Positions 35,952 to 45,689 of a stretch of DNA of 56,330 bases are shown here, one piece after another. The stretch spans positions 1-56,330 of the forward strand of contig NZ_RYFW01000010.1 of NCBI RefSeq assembly GCF_004138335.1. The letters are read 5' to 3'. Each line of letters starts with the position of its first letter. Within the stretch, counting starts at the first letter, position 1. Both the position numbers and the translations under genes were made by a program. Origin of the DNA: Peristeroidobacter agariperforans (GTDB lineage: Bacteria; Pseudomonadota; Gammaproteobacteria; Steroidobacterales; Steroidobacteraceae). The notes under the pieces are model-generated. The model had not been told where the DNA came from and ran no database searches. It saw only the letters and a program-made list of their open reading frames with translations.

Positions 35952-37923
35952 CACAGATAACTATCGAGCGGCACAAGAGCTTTATGAGAGGTTGCGCAAA
36001 CCCGGCACGCAAAGCATTACCGATGCCGTCGATATCAATGTCGACTCTGACGGCAGCAACGCCGTTTTCTCAGGCTTTCTCGCCGACACGCTGCACGGCT
36101 CGATACCCACCCGCATCTGCCAGATCAACCTCGCCTCGGGCGAGCAGCGAGTCCTGACGTTCGGCCCGAACTCAGATCGTCTTGCGAAATACGCCCCAAA
36201 CGGCAGGCTGATCGGCTTTCTTTCGGACCGACTCGACCCCGGCAATTTTCAGCTCTATCTATTGGATCGAAGCACCGGGGTAGCACGCGCGACTCCGCAA
36301 GTTCCCGGCTGGGTAGAGTACTTTCACTGGTCACCCGACGGCACGCAGATTCTGCTCGGAGTAGCCGGCCATGGTGCGGATCTGTCCAGCGGACAAGGCG
36401 CTATAGCAAGCAAAAAGAGGGGAACAGACGCCCCGCCCTGGACGCCAATGGTTTTCACCGGCAATGAGAACTTTCGCTGGCGCAGAGCTTGGATCTACGA
36501 CCTCGCGAGCGATAGTAATCGCGCAGTCGGCGCATCAGGTCTCAACATGTGGGAAGCGAACTGGTGTGGATCCGATCAGATTGCAGCTGTCGCGTCCACA
36601 GGTCCGGAGGAAGGCGAGTGGTACGGAGCAAGCCTGCACATCGTCAATACGCTCACTGCGAGGCACCGCTGTATCTATACACCCCAGTATCAGCTGGGCT
36701 GGCCTGCCGCGTCCGCGTCCGGAAGGCATCTGGCGATCGTCGAAGCTGTCAGCAGCGATCGCGGCCTCGTTGCCGGCAGCCTGCATATCGTTGAGATTGG
36801 AACCAACCGCATCTACAAGGTAGACACCAAGGGCGTTGACATTACTCACACTGAGTGGCGCTCTGATCGACATCTGCTTCTCAGCGGCCACCGCGGATTC
36901 GAAACGGTTGTGTGCATGTACGATCTGGAGGCAAGCGAGTGCGTCGAGATCTGGGCCAGCGCGGTTCTGTCGACCTCCGGCAACTTTGCCACGGTGTCTG
37001 GCATTGGTAGGACCGGCGACTGTGTGATCATCGGCGAGAGTTTCGGTTCCGCTCCGGAGATCGCTGTCATTCGGAGCGGCGAGTATCGGTCCATCAACTC
37101 GTTCGAGACTGCCCGTGCGGATACAGCTGACAGCATCGCCGGGGTTGATCGGTTGCAATGGCGTGCACCCGACGGCCTGGAGATACAAGGGTGGCTGCTG
37201 ACCCCACATGCCAAGGGTCCCCATCCCGTGATCATGAACATCCACGGCGGTCCGGTGTTTCATTGGCGTCCTTCCTGGTTCGGACGCCGTACAGCACATC
37301 TATGGATGCTGTTGCAGAGAGGTTACGCGCTCTTCCTTCCCAATCCGAGAGGCTCATCGGGCCGTGGACAGACTTTCGCAAGCAGCGTGGTGGGAGAGAT
37401 GGGCGGGGCGGACACCAGCGACCTTCTGTCTGGGCTGGACGCTCTCGTCGAGCAGGGGTTCGCGGATCCTCGTCGGCTCGGGGTGACTGGCGGCAGCTAC
37501 GGCGGCTACATGACTTCTTGGCTCATCACACAAGACTCGCGCTTCGCTGCTGCTGTGACACTGGCACCGATCACCAATCATGTCAGCCAGCATCTCACTT
37601 CGACAGTGCCGCAGTTCGTAAAGCTCTTTCTCGCTGATAGCTATACCAATCCGGCCGGCAAATACTTCGAGCGCAGTCCCATCATGCATGCTCGCAAAGC
37701 CAGAACGCCGACGCTGAATATCTGCGGCGCGCTCGACCGCTGTACACCGCCGGAAGAGGCAGTGCAGTTTCACAATGCACTGCTGGAAAACAATGTTCAA
37801 AGCGAGCTCGTTATCTACCCGCAGGAAGGTCACGGTATTCGCACGTTTCCAGCGATCCTAGACTACGCCGCACGTCTCACGTCGTGGTTCGAAGAGCACA
37901 TGCCGGCAACGCCTCCTCGTTGA
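35932..37923 (+). CDS. S9 family prolyl-oligopeptidase/acylaminoacyl-peptidase-like enzyme
   Basis: About 663 residues from the ATG at 35932 (MQTDIRDTDNY); the frame extends 12 residues further. The N-terminal half is a beta-propeller with WSPDG-type blades (VEYFHWSPDGTQILLG). The C-terminal alpha/beta hydrolase has nucleophile Ser522 in GGSYGGYM, Asp602 in GALDRCTPP and His634 in EGHGIRTF. No signal peptide is seen, so it is probably cytoplasmic. Such enzymes cut short peptides, often after proline or at blocked N-termini. Its place beside an NRPS locus predicted to load proline first makes self-protection or maturation a reasonable guess. Confidence 0.85.
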   Translation: MQTDIRDTDNYRAAQELYERLRKPGTQSITDAVDINVDSDGSNAVFSGFLADTLHGSIPTRICQINLASGEQRVLTFGPNSDRLAKYAPNGRLIGFLSDRLDPGNFQLYLLDRSTGVARATPQVPGWVEYFHWSPDGTQILLGVAGHGADLSSGQGAIASKKRGTDAPPWTPMVFTGNENFRWRRAWIYDLASDSNRAVGASGLNMWEANWCGSDQIAAVASTGPEEGEWYGASLHIVNTLTARHRCIYTPQYQLGWPAASASGRHLAIVEAVSSDRGLVAGSLHIVEIGTNRIYKVDTKGVDITHTEWRSDRHLLLSGHRGFETVVCMYDLEASECVEIWASAVLSTSGNFATVSGIGRTGDCVIIGESFGSAPEIAVIRSGEYRSINSFETARADTADSIAGVDRLQWRAPDGLEIQGWLLTPHAKGPHPVIMNIHGGPVFHWRPSWFGRRTAHLWMLLQRGYALFLPNPRGSSGRGQTFASSVVGEMGGADTSDLLSGLDALVEQGFADPRRLGVTGGSYGGYMTSWLITQDSRFAAAVTLAPITNHVSQHLTSTVPQFVKLFLADSYTNPAGKYFERSPIMHARKARTPTLNICGALDRCTPPEEAVQFHNALLENNVQSELVIYPQEGHGIRTFPAILDYAARLTSWFEEHMPATPPR

Positions 37924-37928
37924 GTCCC

Positions 37929-37943
37929 TTCGCTCGGAGCGAA
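37929..37943. terminator. Short hairpin after the S9 gene
   Basis: TTCGCTC-G-GAGCGAA begins 6 bases after the stop codon. It forms a compact stem but has no T tract, so a terminator function is only possible. Confidence 0.25.
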
Positions 37944-38039
37944 ACCCTGCCGAAAATTCTCGCGGCCTGAATGAGCCTGGCATCGTGAGGATCCACTCTC
38001 AAGCGCATAGAACCCGAGACACAGCAGAACGCGAATATT

Positions 38040-38300
38040 GAGCGATACAGGCGTGCAGGGACGATTGGCTTGGCCCCACGTCTCTGCTCGACCACGGAAG
38101 CCCAGGCTGGTGTGATTGGGGGGCAATCGACTCGGCCAAGGACATCTACTATGGCCCTCGAACAATTCTCAGCGATCCAGCAGTTATCCGTGGCTACATT
38201 CCACTGCATCACTTGAGAACCGAAGATTATCTACCGACTTTTCCGAACCAGAGGCGACTAAGCCTCATGGTACCGAGTACTTTGTGTTGGACAGTTCATG
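38040..38300 (+). pseudogene. 3' remnant of an unidentified gene once coupled to GH127
   Basis: From about 38050 a frame reads DDWLGPTSLLDHGSPGWCDW, then GAIDSAKDIYYGPRTILSDP and IPLHHLRTEDYLPTF. After one frameshift near 38245 it continues SEPEATKPHGTEYFVLDSS and stops at a TGA that overlaps the GH127 start as ATGA. The composition looks like genuine protein, and the overlap is that of two coupled genes. The 5' part is gone. I do not recognise the family; a glycoside hydrolase or esterase partner of GH127 would be natural. The stretch 37944-38040 shows nothing. Confidence 0.45.
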
Positions 38301-40250
38301 AGCTACACGTACGACACCAGATGCTTCACCCGACGTCAGTTCATGCGGATTTGCGGCGTCACAGCCGCAATCGCGCCACAAGGCATCCCGTTCGCCCTGT
38401 CTGCTGACTCTACGCCATATAACTCGGGACACGGCGCGCCGTTGCGAGAGTTCACTTACGCAGACGTGCAACTCGCACCTGGACCACATGAGACTCAGCT
38501 CGAACAGGCGCACGGGGTTCTCATGGGCCTGAGCGAAGACAGCCTCTTGCGCCCGTTTCGCTTGGCGGCCCAGATGCACGCGCCGGGAAACGATCTCGGG
38601 GGTTGGTATAGCAACCGGCGCTACCTGGGGGAAACCTTTGGTCAGTGGATCTCCGCACTCAGTCGCTACTATGGGGCCAAGGCCGACCAGTCCACCCTGG
38701 AACGCGTCGACAGCCTGATCAGCGAGTTTGCCAAGACCGTTGAACCCACCGGAAATATCTTTCTAATCAACGGAAACCCGGCCTATCTGCACGAGAAGCT
38801 CGTGATTGGCCTGAACGACGCGGCGCTCTATTGCCGGAACCGCGAAGCCAGGAACCTCTTGTCGAAACTAATGGACGCTTCACGTCCCGTTCTTGTGCTG
38901 AAGTCCTCGCCACATTTTTACGAAAGGACGCATCAAGCCGGCGAGAACTATAACTTTGCTGACACCTATTTCAAGGCGGGTCGCACTGCGTCAGATTCCC
39001 GCTATCTTGAAATGGCGAAACGAGATCTTGACGACGGATTCATCGAACCATTATCCCGAGGCGATAACGTTCTTGAGAATCGGCACGCTTACAGCCATAC
39101 GAATGCGCTCTGCGGAGCGGCCGAAGCCTATCTGTCGCTCGGCGACCAAAAGTTCCTCAGGGCAGCGATCAATGGACTCCGATTCGCTGAGCAGCAAAGC
39201 TTTGCTACTGGAGCATTTGGTCCAGGGGAGTCGTTCCTGCCGAAGGTGGCATACGATTCTACTTCGCCAGTGACCGGCGAGGTTCGCCACTACGTTGCGA
39301 TAGATACTCTAGGCGCCAGCCTCCTGCGTGAGCACGATCACTTCGAAACCGGATGCGGCTCCTACGCGCACATGAAGCTCACTCGATATCTCATTCGCAT
39401 CACGAAGGATGCGCGCTACGGAGACAGCATGGAGCGCGTCATGTACAACTGCGCCCTGGGAGCTCTACCCATCCACAAACTCGGCAAGGCCTTCTATCAG
39501 TCAAACTATCAGAACGCAGCGACGAAGGCGTACTTCGATGGTTACGAAAACTTCGTGGAGGACGAGTGGCCTTGTTGTTCGGGTACTCTGCCCCAGCTCG
39601 CCGCGGATTACCGCATCAGCTCCTACTTCTTCGATGACGAAGGGATATTCGTAAACCTCTATATTCCGTCGACAGTTCGCTGGTCCAAGTCAGGGCGCCA
39701 GATTTGCCTCACGCAAACGGGAAGCTATCCGCTTTCGGACAAGATCACGCTAGTTGTCGACTTGGCCAATACAGAGACATTCACACTGCGGCTACGCATT
39801 CCGGAGTGGACGAGCTCGCCGTCACTCGTTGTGAACGGCACACGCGCGCGTGTTGAGCTGAAGTCGGGCACGTTCGCGGAGCTCCGCCGTCGCTGGCGCT
39901 CGGGCGATCGGATTGAGCTGACCCTGCCGAAGCATCTGCACCTGAAGGTTGTCGATGCGCAGCACCCGAATTTGGTGGCTCTTTGCTGCGGCCCACTTGT
40001 GTTGTTTGCGGTCGGAGCAGAGATTCCGAAGGTCGATCGACAACTACTGTTGTCTGCGAAACAAGTCGCCCCCGACGCACCAGAATGGCGTGCCGGAAAC
40101 GTAAGACTCACTCCGTGGTGGCACATCGGCCATGAGACCTATACGACGTATCATGACGTAAGCGCGAAGCTGCCGGTTCCACCAATGTCGGCCAGTGATT
40201 CCGGCCCCGCGCCCTCCATCGATTCCGGCACATGCCGGCCGCAGTCCTAA
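38298..40250 (+). CDS. GH127/DUF1680 beta-L-arabinofuranosidase-like, Tat-exported
   Basis: 650 residues. The N-terminus has a twin-arginine motif (TRRQFM, residues 10-15) and a hydrophobic stretch ending near SADS. The (alpha/alpha)6-barrel domain follows, with YSNRRYLGETFGQW and MERVMYNCALGALP. The metal/catalytic cysteine elements are ETGCGSYAHMKLTRYL and DEWPCCSGTLPQ. In well-known members the first element is ETC; here one residue lies between the Thr and Cys. The enzyme would remove L-arabinofuranose from plant glycans in the periplasm. The ATG overlaps the stop of a decayed upstream gene. Confidence 0.8.
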   Translation: MSYTYDTRCFTRRQFMRICGVTAAIAPQGIPFALSADSTPYNSGHGAPLREFTYADVQLAPGPHETQLEQAHGVLMGLSEDSLLRPFRLAAQMHAPGNDLGGWYSNRRYLGETFGQWISALSRYYGAKADQSTLERVDSLISEFAKTVEPTGNIFLINGNPAYLHEKLVIGLNDAALYCRNREARNLLSKLMDASRPVLVLKSSPHFYERTHQAGENYNFADTYFKAGRTASDSRYLEMAKRDLDDGFIEPLSRGDNVLENRHAYSHTNALCGAAEAYLSLGDQKFLRAAINGLRFAEQQSFATGAFGPGESFLPKVAYDSTSPVTGEVRHYVAIDTLGASLLREHDHFETGCGSYAHMKLTRYLIRITKDARYGDSMERVMYNCALGALPIHKLGKAFYQSNYQNAATKAYFDGYENFVEDEWPCCSGTLPQLAADYRISSYFFDDEGIFVNLYIPSTVRWSKSGRQICLTQTGSYPLSDKITLVVDLANTETFTLRLRIPEWTSSPSLVVNGTRARVELKSGTFAELRRRWRSGDRIELTLPKHLHLKVVDAQHPNLVALCCGPLVLFAVGAEIPKVDRQLLLSAKQVAPDAPEWRAGNVRLTPWWHIGHETYTTYHDVSAKLPVPPMSASDSGPAPSIDSGTCRPQS

Positions 40251-40299
40251 GGGCGGTACATCACCTCGCGGCTGCGATCATGCGCATCCAGCCGCCTTC

Positions 40300-41095
40300 A
40301 GCACGACACAATGGCTGCTGGAGACGCTCTCGAAGATTGCCTCCGCCGGCATCAGCTCGTTAACTTTGGCGTGCCACGGATATGGAAGCTGACTGTTGGT
40401 GAACTTGGGAAGTTCTTGTTGGCAACGAAGCGAAGTTCGTGCCAGGGGCGCCGGCCGAATCGAATGACCAAGGCTCTTTAACCAGCGCTCACTTTCGACT
40501 TTGGATTCGTTGTACGGAAGCGGAGATCGGGCTTCGTGGATCCAATAACGTGCGGCGGTATAAGTCTCCGCGCTTGCCGCATCCCAGCCGCTTGGGTTCG
40601 CCGCCGGCAGAGTGCTGCCTGGTACCAACCCGAGCCATGCGGCAAGTTGTCTGCCAGTGCTGAACTGCTTAACGCCTTGGACTGAAGCAACGAGCGCGTT
40701 GGCGGTCAGCGGCGCGACACCTGCGAGATCTTAAGTCTTCGGCTAAACGCATTAAGATGCCAACGTCGACTCCGGCGCTGCAACGATTTCCTCGATGATC
40801 TAGCGATCTGAGCTAATCGAGCAGCCTCAAAGGTCAGTGCGCGAAAGGAACCAAGCAGCCATCCGTCGGCCGCATCCAGCAGCTTCGGCACGCTAGTTGT
40901 CAACGCGGATTGAATTGCCAGAAAAAAAAGCCAAAGAAGACTTGCCCCAACCGGATAGCTTTCCTTGGCCGATAGCAAATCGGGCGCCGCTTTAATTGGC
41001 TTGTAGCCCCTGGTAGCACTCGGCGCTGCGAGGAAGCAACCAGCCTGGATCGTTTGACGATCGGTGAGAACAATTCGCTGCACACTCGTCATCCA
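40300..41095 (-). pseudogene. Decayed IS110-family transposase
   Basis: Minus-strand frames carry successive IS110/IS116/IS902 blocks. LLDAADGWLLGSFRALTFE resembles the central coiled region. LAGVAPLTANALVAS corresponds to the PGIGPLTATALVA signature. FSTGRQLAAWLGLVP is almost identical to the family motif, and RQHSAGGEPKRLGCGKRGD is the next block in a different frame. Several frameshifts and a lost N-terminus make it non-functional. It fills most of the gap between GH127 and the PQQ dehydrogenase. The last 370 bases before the PQQ start show no gene. Confidence 0.75.
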
Positions 41096-41468
41096 TCAAT
41101 GTGCTGAACCTTCTCACCAACCAGCCTAAACCTAAGCAGACTGTCACTGCAGCACTTCGAACGGCGGACCGCTTCGTCCGCTCAATGATTGATGTGATCC
41201 GATTCTTAATATCGCAATTCAGTGCGGTCCGCCCGGGCGCGCCATTCGATCTTATCTGTACGAGCATCAGAGGCAGCGTTACTTCGTATGGCCGAGACGC
41301 AGCCCACCGCGATACCTGCCGCCGCAGAGCCCCAGGATTGGGGGCGCACATTGATAATTGAGCGAATCTGCTTTCGGTATCAGTAATGAGTCCAGCCGGC
41401 AAGGACGCCACTTGCGTAACTCGATATCGGTCCAACAGGTTGGCTATTCACCATACGATCGAGCGAAC

Positions 41469-43454
41469 ATGAAGATAATCATTGGTGCATGTGCATCATC
41501 ACTTCTTTTCATGTCCGCTGGCGCGCAAACCAGTGTGGATGGCCGCGCAATTGCTGACGAACAACGAGGCAACAACTGGCTCTCCTACGGGAGAACTTAT
41601 GCAGAGCATTTCTTCAGCCCGCTGATGGGTATCAACGACCGTAATGTAAACCGTTTGGGCCTTTCGTGGTTCTTGGATCTACCAGGTCAGCGGACATTAG
41701 AGGCGACCCCGCTTGCCGTCGATGGAGTGCTGTACTTCTCTGGCACGTACGGTAAGGTCTTCGCCGTGGACGCAAAGAGTGGTCAGAAACTATGGGAGTT
41801 CGACGCCGCATCTGGTATCTATCGTCCTGAAATCTTCCGATTTAGCGGCAGCTTAGGGGGGCACCGCGGTGTGGCCTTTTGGCGCGGCAAGGTCTATGTC
41901 GGTGTTATCGACGGGCGTCTATTTGCTATTGATGCTAAAACCGGAAAGCCGGTGTGGAACGTGCAGACGTTCGATGAACCGAAAGGACGCAAGGCAATTT
42001 CCGGCGCTCCGCGCGTATTCAATGGCAACGTCATCATTGGCCACAATGGCGACCCGGGCGCACGGGGCTACGTGACTGCTTATGACGCAGAGTCCGGCCA
42101 GCTGCGGTGGCGTTTCTATACCGTCCCGGGTGATCCCGACAGGGGATTTGAGAATGAAGCGCTGGCTATGGCTGCGAAGACATGGGAGGGGCAATGGTGG
42201 AAGTCGGGTGGAAACGGGTCCGTATGGGACAGCATCGTCTATGATTCCGAGTTCAATCGAGTTTATTTCGGCACGGCAAACTCCATCTCAGAACGCTCGT
42301 CAGTCAGTACGCCCCCGAAGGGTGATAATCTATTTGTTTCATCGATCGTCGCAGTAGATGCAGATTCGGGGAAGTATGCTTGGCACTACCAGGAGAATCC
42401 GCGCGGTCACTGGGATTATGATTCAAACATGCCGATAGTGCTCGCCGATCTTCACATCGGCGGCAAACCCCGCAAGGCGCTACTACACGCGCCAAAGAAC
42501 GGATTCTTCTACGTAATAGATCGAACTACCGGCAAAGTGATCTCTGCCGAAAAGTTCGCAAGAGTTACTTGGGCGGAGCGGATTGATCTCAAGAGCGGCC
42601 GTCCAATCGAAATGCCTGATCCTCCTGAAACGTGGCCTAGCATCCTTGGCGCCCATAGCTGGCAGCCCATGTCTTTCAATCCTGCTACACGACTTGTGTA
42701 TATCCCGACCATGAACATTGGGTCGACATTCACTCGTGTAAAGTCCGAGGGCATCGCGACGATATTAGCATGGGATCCTGTAGCTCAGACTAAGAGGTGG
42801 GAGGTACGCCACGAGGACAGCTTATGGAATGGTGGCACAATGACCACTGCCGGGAACTTGGTATTTCAAGGAACGGGGCGAGGCCAATTTGTTGCCTACA
42901 GCGCCACAACGGGAGACAGGCTTTGGAGCTTTGATGCCGGGCTTGGTATTATCGGTACACCAGTCTCGTATGAGATCGACGGCGTGCAGCACATTTCTGT
43001 CTTGGTCGGATACGGCGGCGCAGTTGGTGTGCTCGGCAAGCGGTTCGACTACGGTTGGCGATATAACGAGCAGCCGCGACGTCTACTAACCTTCGCTCTG
43101 GACAAACAACTAGCTTTGCCAGTTCACAGAGCCCCCCGTTATGTGGTTCGAGCCGCAGATGACCCTACCTTCGTGATTGACAAGGAGAAGGCTGCGAAAG
43201 GTTCCGAGCTGTACGAGTCGGCGTGGTGCAGCCTCTGCCATGGCCCGAAGTTGGAGAACAACGGTTCGTTTGCACCAGACTTGCGTGAATCGTTTCTTGC
43301 GATGAACTGGGAAGCTTTCAGATCGGTGTTGCGAGACGGCTCACTTTCACGGGCTGGCATGCCGAAATATGACGATCTCAGCGAGCATCAACACTACGCG
43401 ATTTTCATGTATGTTCGTCAGCGTGCACGCGAAGCAGCTCAAACACCCCCTTAG
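41469..43454 (+). CDS. PQQ-dependent alcohol dehydrogenase with C-terminal cytochrome c
   Basis: 661 residues from the ATG at 41469, chosen because a signal peptide (MKIIIGACASSLLFMSAGAQ) starts there; the frame runs 37 residues further up. An eight-bladed quinoprotein propeller is visible: LLDPD-like repeats such as GTYGKVFAVDAKSGQKLW, GNGSVWDSIVYD, DNLFVSSIVAVDADSG and the catalytic-Asp region GHWDYDSN. The tail has a single c-type heme site CSLCH (C587, C590, H591), so this is a quinohaemoprotein. The adjacent-cysteine disulfide that normally precedes NRGVAVW is replaced by SLGGHRGVAFW. It oxidises alcohols in the periplasm. Confidence 0.85.
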   Translation: MKIIIGACASSLLFMSAGAQTSVDGRAIADEQRGNNWLSYGRTYAEHFFSPLMGINDRNVNRLGLSWFLDLPGQRTLEATPLAVDGVLYFSGTYGKVFAVDAKSGQKLWEFDAASGIYRPEIFRFSGSLGGHRGVAFWRGKVYVGVIDGRLFAIDAKTGKPVWNVQTFDEPKGRKAISGAPRVFNGNVIIGHNGDPGARGYVTAYDAESGQLRWRFYTVPGDPDRGFENEALAMAAKTWEGQWWKSGGNGSVWDSIVYDSEFNRVYFGTANSISERSSVSTPPKGDNLFVSSIVAVDADSGKYAWHYQENPRGHWDYDSNMPIVLADLHIGGKPRKALLHAPKNGFFYVIDRTTGKVISAEKFARVTWAERIDLKSGRPIEMPDPPETWPSILGAHSWQPMSFNPATRLVYIPTMNIGSTFTRVKSEGIATILAWDPVAQTKRWEVRHEDSLWNGGTMTTAGNLVFQGTGRGQFVAYSATTGDRLWSFDAGLGIIGTPVSYEIDGVQHISVLVGYGGAVGVLGKRFDYGWRYNEQPRRLLTFALDKQLALPVHRAPRYVVRAADDPTFVIDKEKAAKGSELYESAWCSLCHGPKLENNGSFAPDLRESFLAMNWEAFRSVLRDGSLSRAGMPKYDDLSEHQHYAIFMYVRQRAREAAQTPP

Positions 43455-43579
43455 TTGTACCCATTATGATTTCATCTAGCAGTTGCCTCTGTGATGACGG
43501 CCCTCCGGGTCAGGTAAGTCATCAACTTCCGATAGGTTAGTCTGCCGTCTTCTGACGCCGCTATCGGCATCCGTCTACA

Positions 43580-44010
43580 AGCAGAAGGTCAACGCGCCGA
43601 ACGACCGCAAAACCTCAAGTCCTCCATCGTCTTCGCGTGCTGTGGGCGTCGAACAAGAACGACAGACGCCCGTGCAACTTAACGCTCTTTGCTTTCGAGC
43701 CCTGGCCGATGCCATACAGATTGCGGCGGCCACGGCGCACATGACGGTGCCCCTAAATCATCTTCCCTGCCCACCGATAACGAACGGCCGATTGGCGCGG
43801 TCTCACATCGGTTGTTGTCCAACGGCGACCTCGCCGTGAGCTTCGATACAACGTGTAGAGCGGCTTTGCCGAGCAGGCCCTGACGCTCTGCAGGAGCACC
43901 TGTCATGCCTGCGCCATCAGCGAATCGCGCGCCGATCGGTTCGGGCAACTCGGCACTCACACGCAGCCATTCGATCAGCCGATCTTTGTCCCACAGTGCA
44001 TGCTCGAGGG
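43580..44010 (-). pseudogene. Decayed IS66-family transposase (TnpC C-terminus)
   Basis: On the minus strand RLIEWLRVSAELPEP, LLGKAALHVVSKLTA and SPLDNNRCE, then IGRSLSVGRED, match the IS66 TnpC tail (LGxAIxYxLxxW, IDNNxxEN, xVGRKNW). A frameshifted continuation reads LYGIGQGSKAKS, corresponding to the family LYSLIETAKANG. The rest of TnpC and the accessory genes are absent. Between about 44010 and 44455 no gene is recognised. Confidence 0.65.
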
Positions 44011-44455
44011 GATAGAACTCGCAAATGAAGCTCCGGCGATCATCGCCTGACTGTCGCTCGAACAGACGATCGAGGGTCGATCGCTACTCAGGCATTCTGC
44101 TTATGCACTCCTATGCGAATTTCACTCATGACGGTCATCGCTTACTACGGTGGACGGCGCCCGGCGCCCGAGCCACACGGAACTTATCCAATCGATTGGT
44201 GACGGACTACCACTGGACGGGCAGGAGAATTCGAATCAATACAACCAGCTCCCCGTCAACACCGCAAACTGTTGCAACTACATCAGCACGGCCATAGTAC
44301 ACATGCTCGGAAGCTCTTAACTGACGGCCGACCTTCCGCCAAAAGAATTGACTTACGGAGATTCAACACTGATGGCTGCAGCAATCGAGTGCTGACATTG
44401 CGCACGCACATTGATCTGTGAGCCACGTTAGTAAGAGGGACATGAGGGCGAACTT

Positions 44456-45577
44456 ATGCCGGACTCTGAGGACGGGAATGAGATGGCGCTGGCTTCACCT
44501 ACGCGTCGACGCTTTCTGAAGCAGACCGCGCTCGCGACCGCAGGCGTATCCGCAGCAAGCTTGCTACCTGCCACGGCACAGGCTGCGACACTGGAAGCTG
44601 AGAATGTAAGGCCAAGCAAGTGTAGCTCCGAGAAGATTCCCATGAGGAAAGTGGAAGACAAGGTGGCCTTTATCACGGGAGGCTCTAGCGGAATCGGTCT
44701 CGGTATCGCAAGAGCGTTTGTAGACAAGAAAATGAAGGTCGTAATTGGCTATCGGACGAAAGCACATCTTGAGGAGGCAATGAGATTCTTCGAAAAGACT
44801 CGCGACCGCGTTCATGCGCTCAGCGTGGATGTCACCGATCGCCAAAGCATGGAAAAGGCGGCAGCGGAGACGGTTCAGGTATTCGGTAAGGTTCACGTTC
44901 TGGTCAATAACGCAGGCGTGGTCGGTTTTGCCCCCCTGAGCGGAACAAGCTATGACGACTGGCTATGGATGATGAATGTGAACGTCCATGGTGTGTTCAA
45001 TGGCGTGCATTCCTTTCTGCCGCGCATACAGGCACACGGAGATGGCGGGCACATCATTACAACGTCATCTATAGCGGGACTGTTCGCCGGCAGTGGCGCG
45101 GCGAGCTACATAACGTCTAAGTTTGCCGTGATAGGAATGATGGAAGCATTGCGGTGGGAGTTAGATGACTCGAACATCGGCGTATCGGTGTACTGCCCTG
45201 GCATGGTCCGATCCAACATCATCCACTCGAACCGAAATCGTCCGGGCAATCTTGGGAATACAAGCTTTGACCAACGTCCAGAGACGATAGCAGCCGTGGA
45301 GAAACACATGAAGAACCCAGAAATCGCCATGGACCCGCTGAAAGCGGGTCAGCTCGTGCTGCGTGGAATGCGCAATAATGATCTATATATTCTCACACAT
45401 CCTGAATACCGTCAGATCATGAAAGATCGCCTCGAGGCCATCATCACCTCGAACCCAACCAATCTTCACCCAAACAACATGCAGAAGGAGGTGATGCGCT
45501 CAATGCGTCAATCTATTTATCGTAGTGAGCTTGACCGCAAAACTTGCACCGAAGAGCGCGGCGAAACAGCCAAGTGA
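44456..45577 (+). CDS. Tat-exported short-chain dehydrogenase
   Basis: 373 residues. The N-terminus carries a twin-arginine signal (TRRRFLKQTALATAG, RRRFL at 17-21, cleavage near AQAAT at 45). The mature part is a complete classical SDR: ITGGSSGIGLG, NNAGVVG, TTSSIAG and ASYITSK, with the Ser-Tyr-Lys triad. A start at the internal ATG 44642 would give an ordinary cytoplasmic SDR, but the Tat sequence in frame is convincing. SDRs need NAD(P), so a folded export with cofactor bound is implied. It follows the periplasmic PQQ enzyme, suggesting linked alcohol/ketone chemistry outside the cytoplasm. Confidence 0.82.
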   Translation: MPDSEDGNEMALASPTRRRFLKQTALATAGVSAASLLPATAQAATLEAENVRPSKCSSEKIPMRKVEDKVAFITGGSSGIGLGIARAFVDKKMKVVIGYRTKAHLEEAMRFFEKTRDRVHALSVDVTDRQSMEKAAAETVQVFGKVHVLVNNAGVVGFAPLSGTSYDDWLWMMNVNVHGVFNGVHSFLPRIQAHGDGGHIITTSSIAGLFAGSGAASYITSKFAVIGMMEALRWELDDSNIGVSVYCPGMVRSNIIHSNRNRPGNLGNTSFDQRPETIAAVEKHMKNPEIAMDPLKAGQLVLRGMRNNDLYILTHPEYRQIMKDRLEAIITSNPTNLHPNNMQKEVMRSMRQSIYRSELDRKTCTEERGETAK

Positions 45578-45689
45578 GCCAATGAATCGCAGGAACAGCG
45601 CGCCAGCTGTAGCCGATCACGGAAATGCGATTATTCTTTCGCTGGTACAAGCCTTGCATTTCCGCGACAGTCTGGATCTCCGGGCTAGG

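Noticed and set aside
37354-37833. 159-aa minus-strand ORF within the S9 peptidase
   Set aside because: It overlaps the catalytic domain, which is intact on the plus strand.
44010-44330. Possible GH127-like remnant (reading NTANCCNY)
   Set aside because: The similarity is a few residues only, in one of several open frames, and no second motif supports it.
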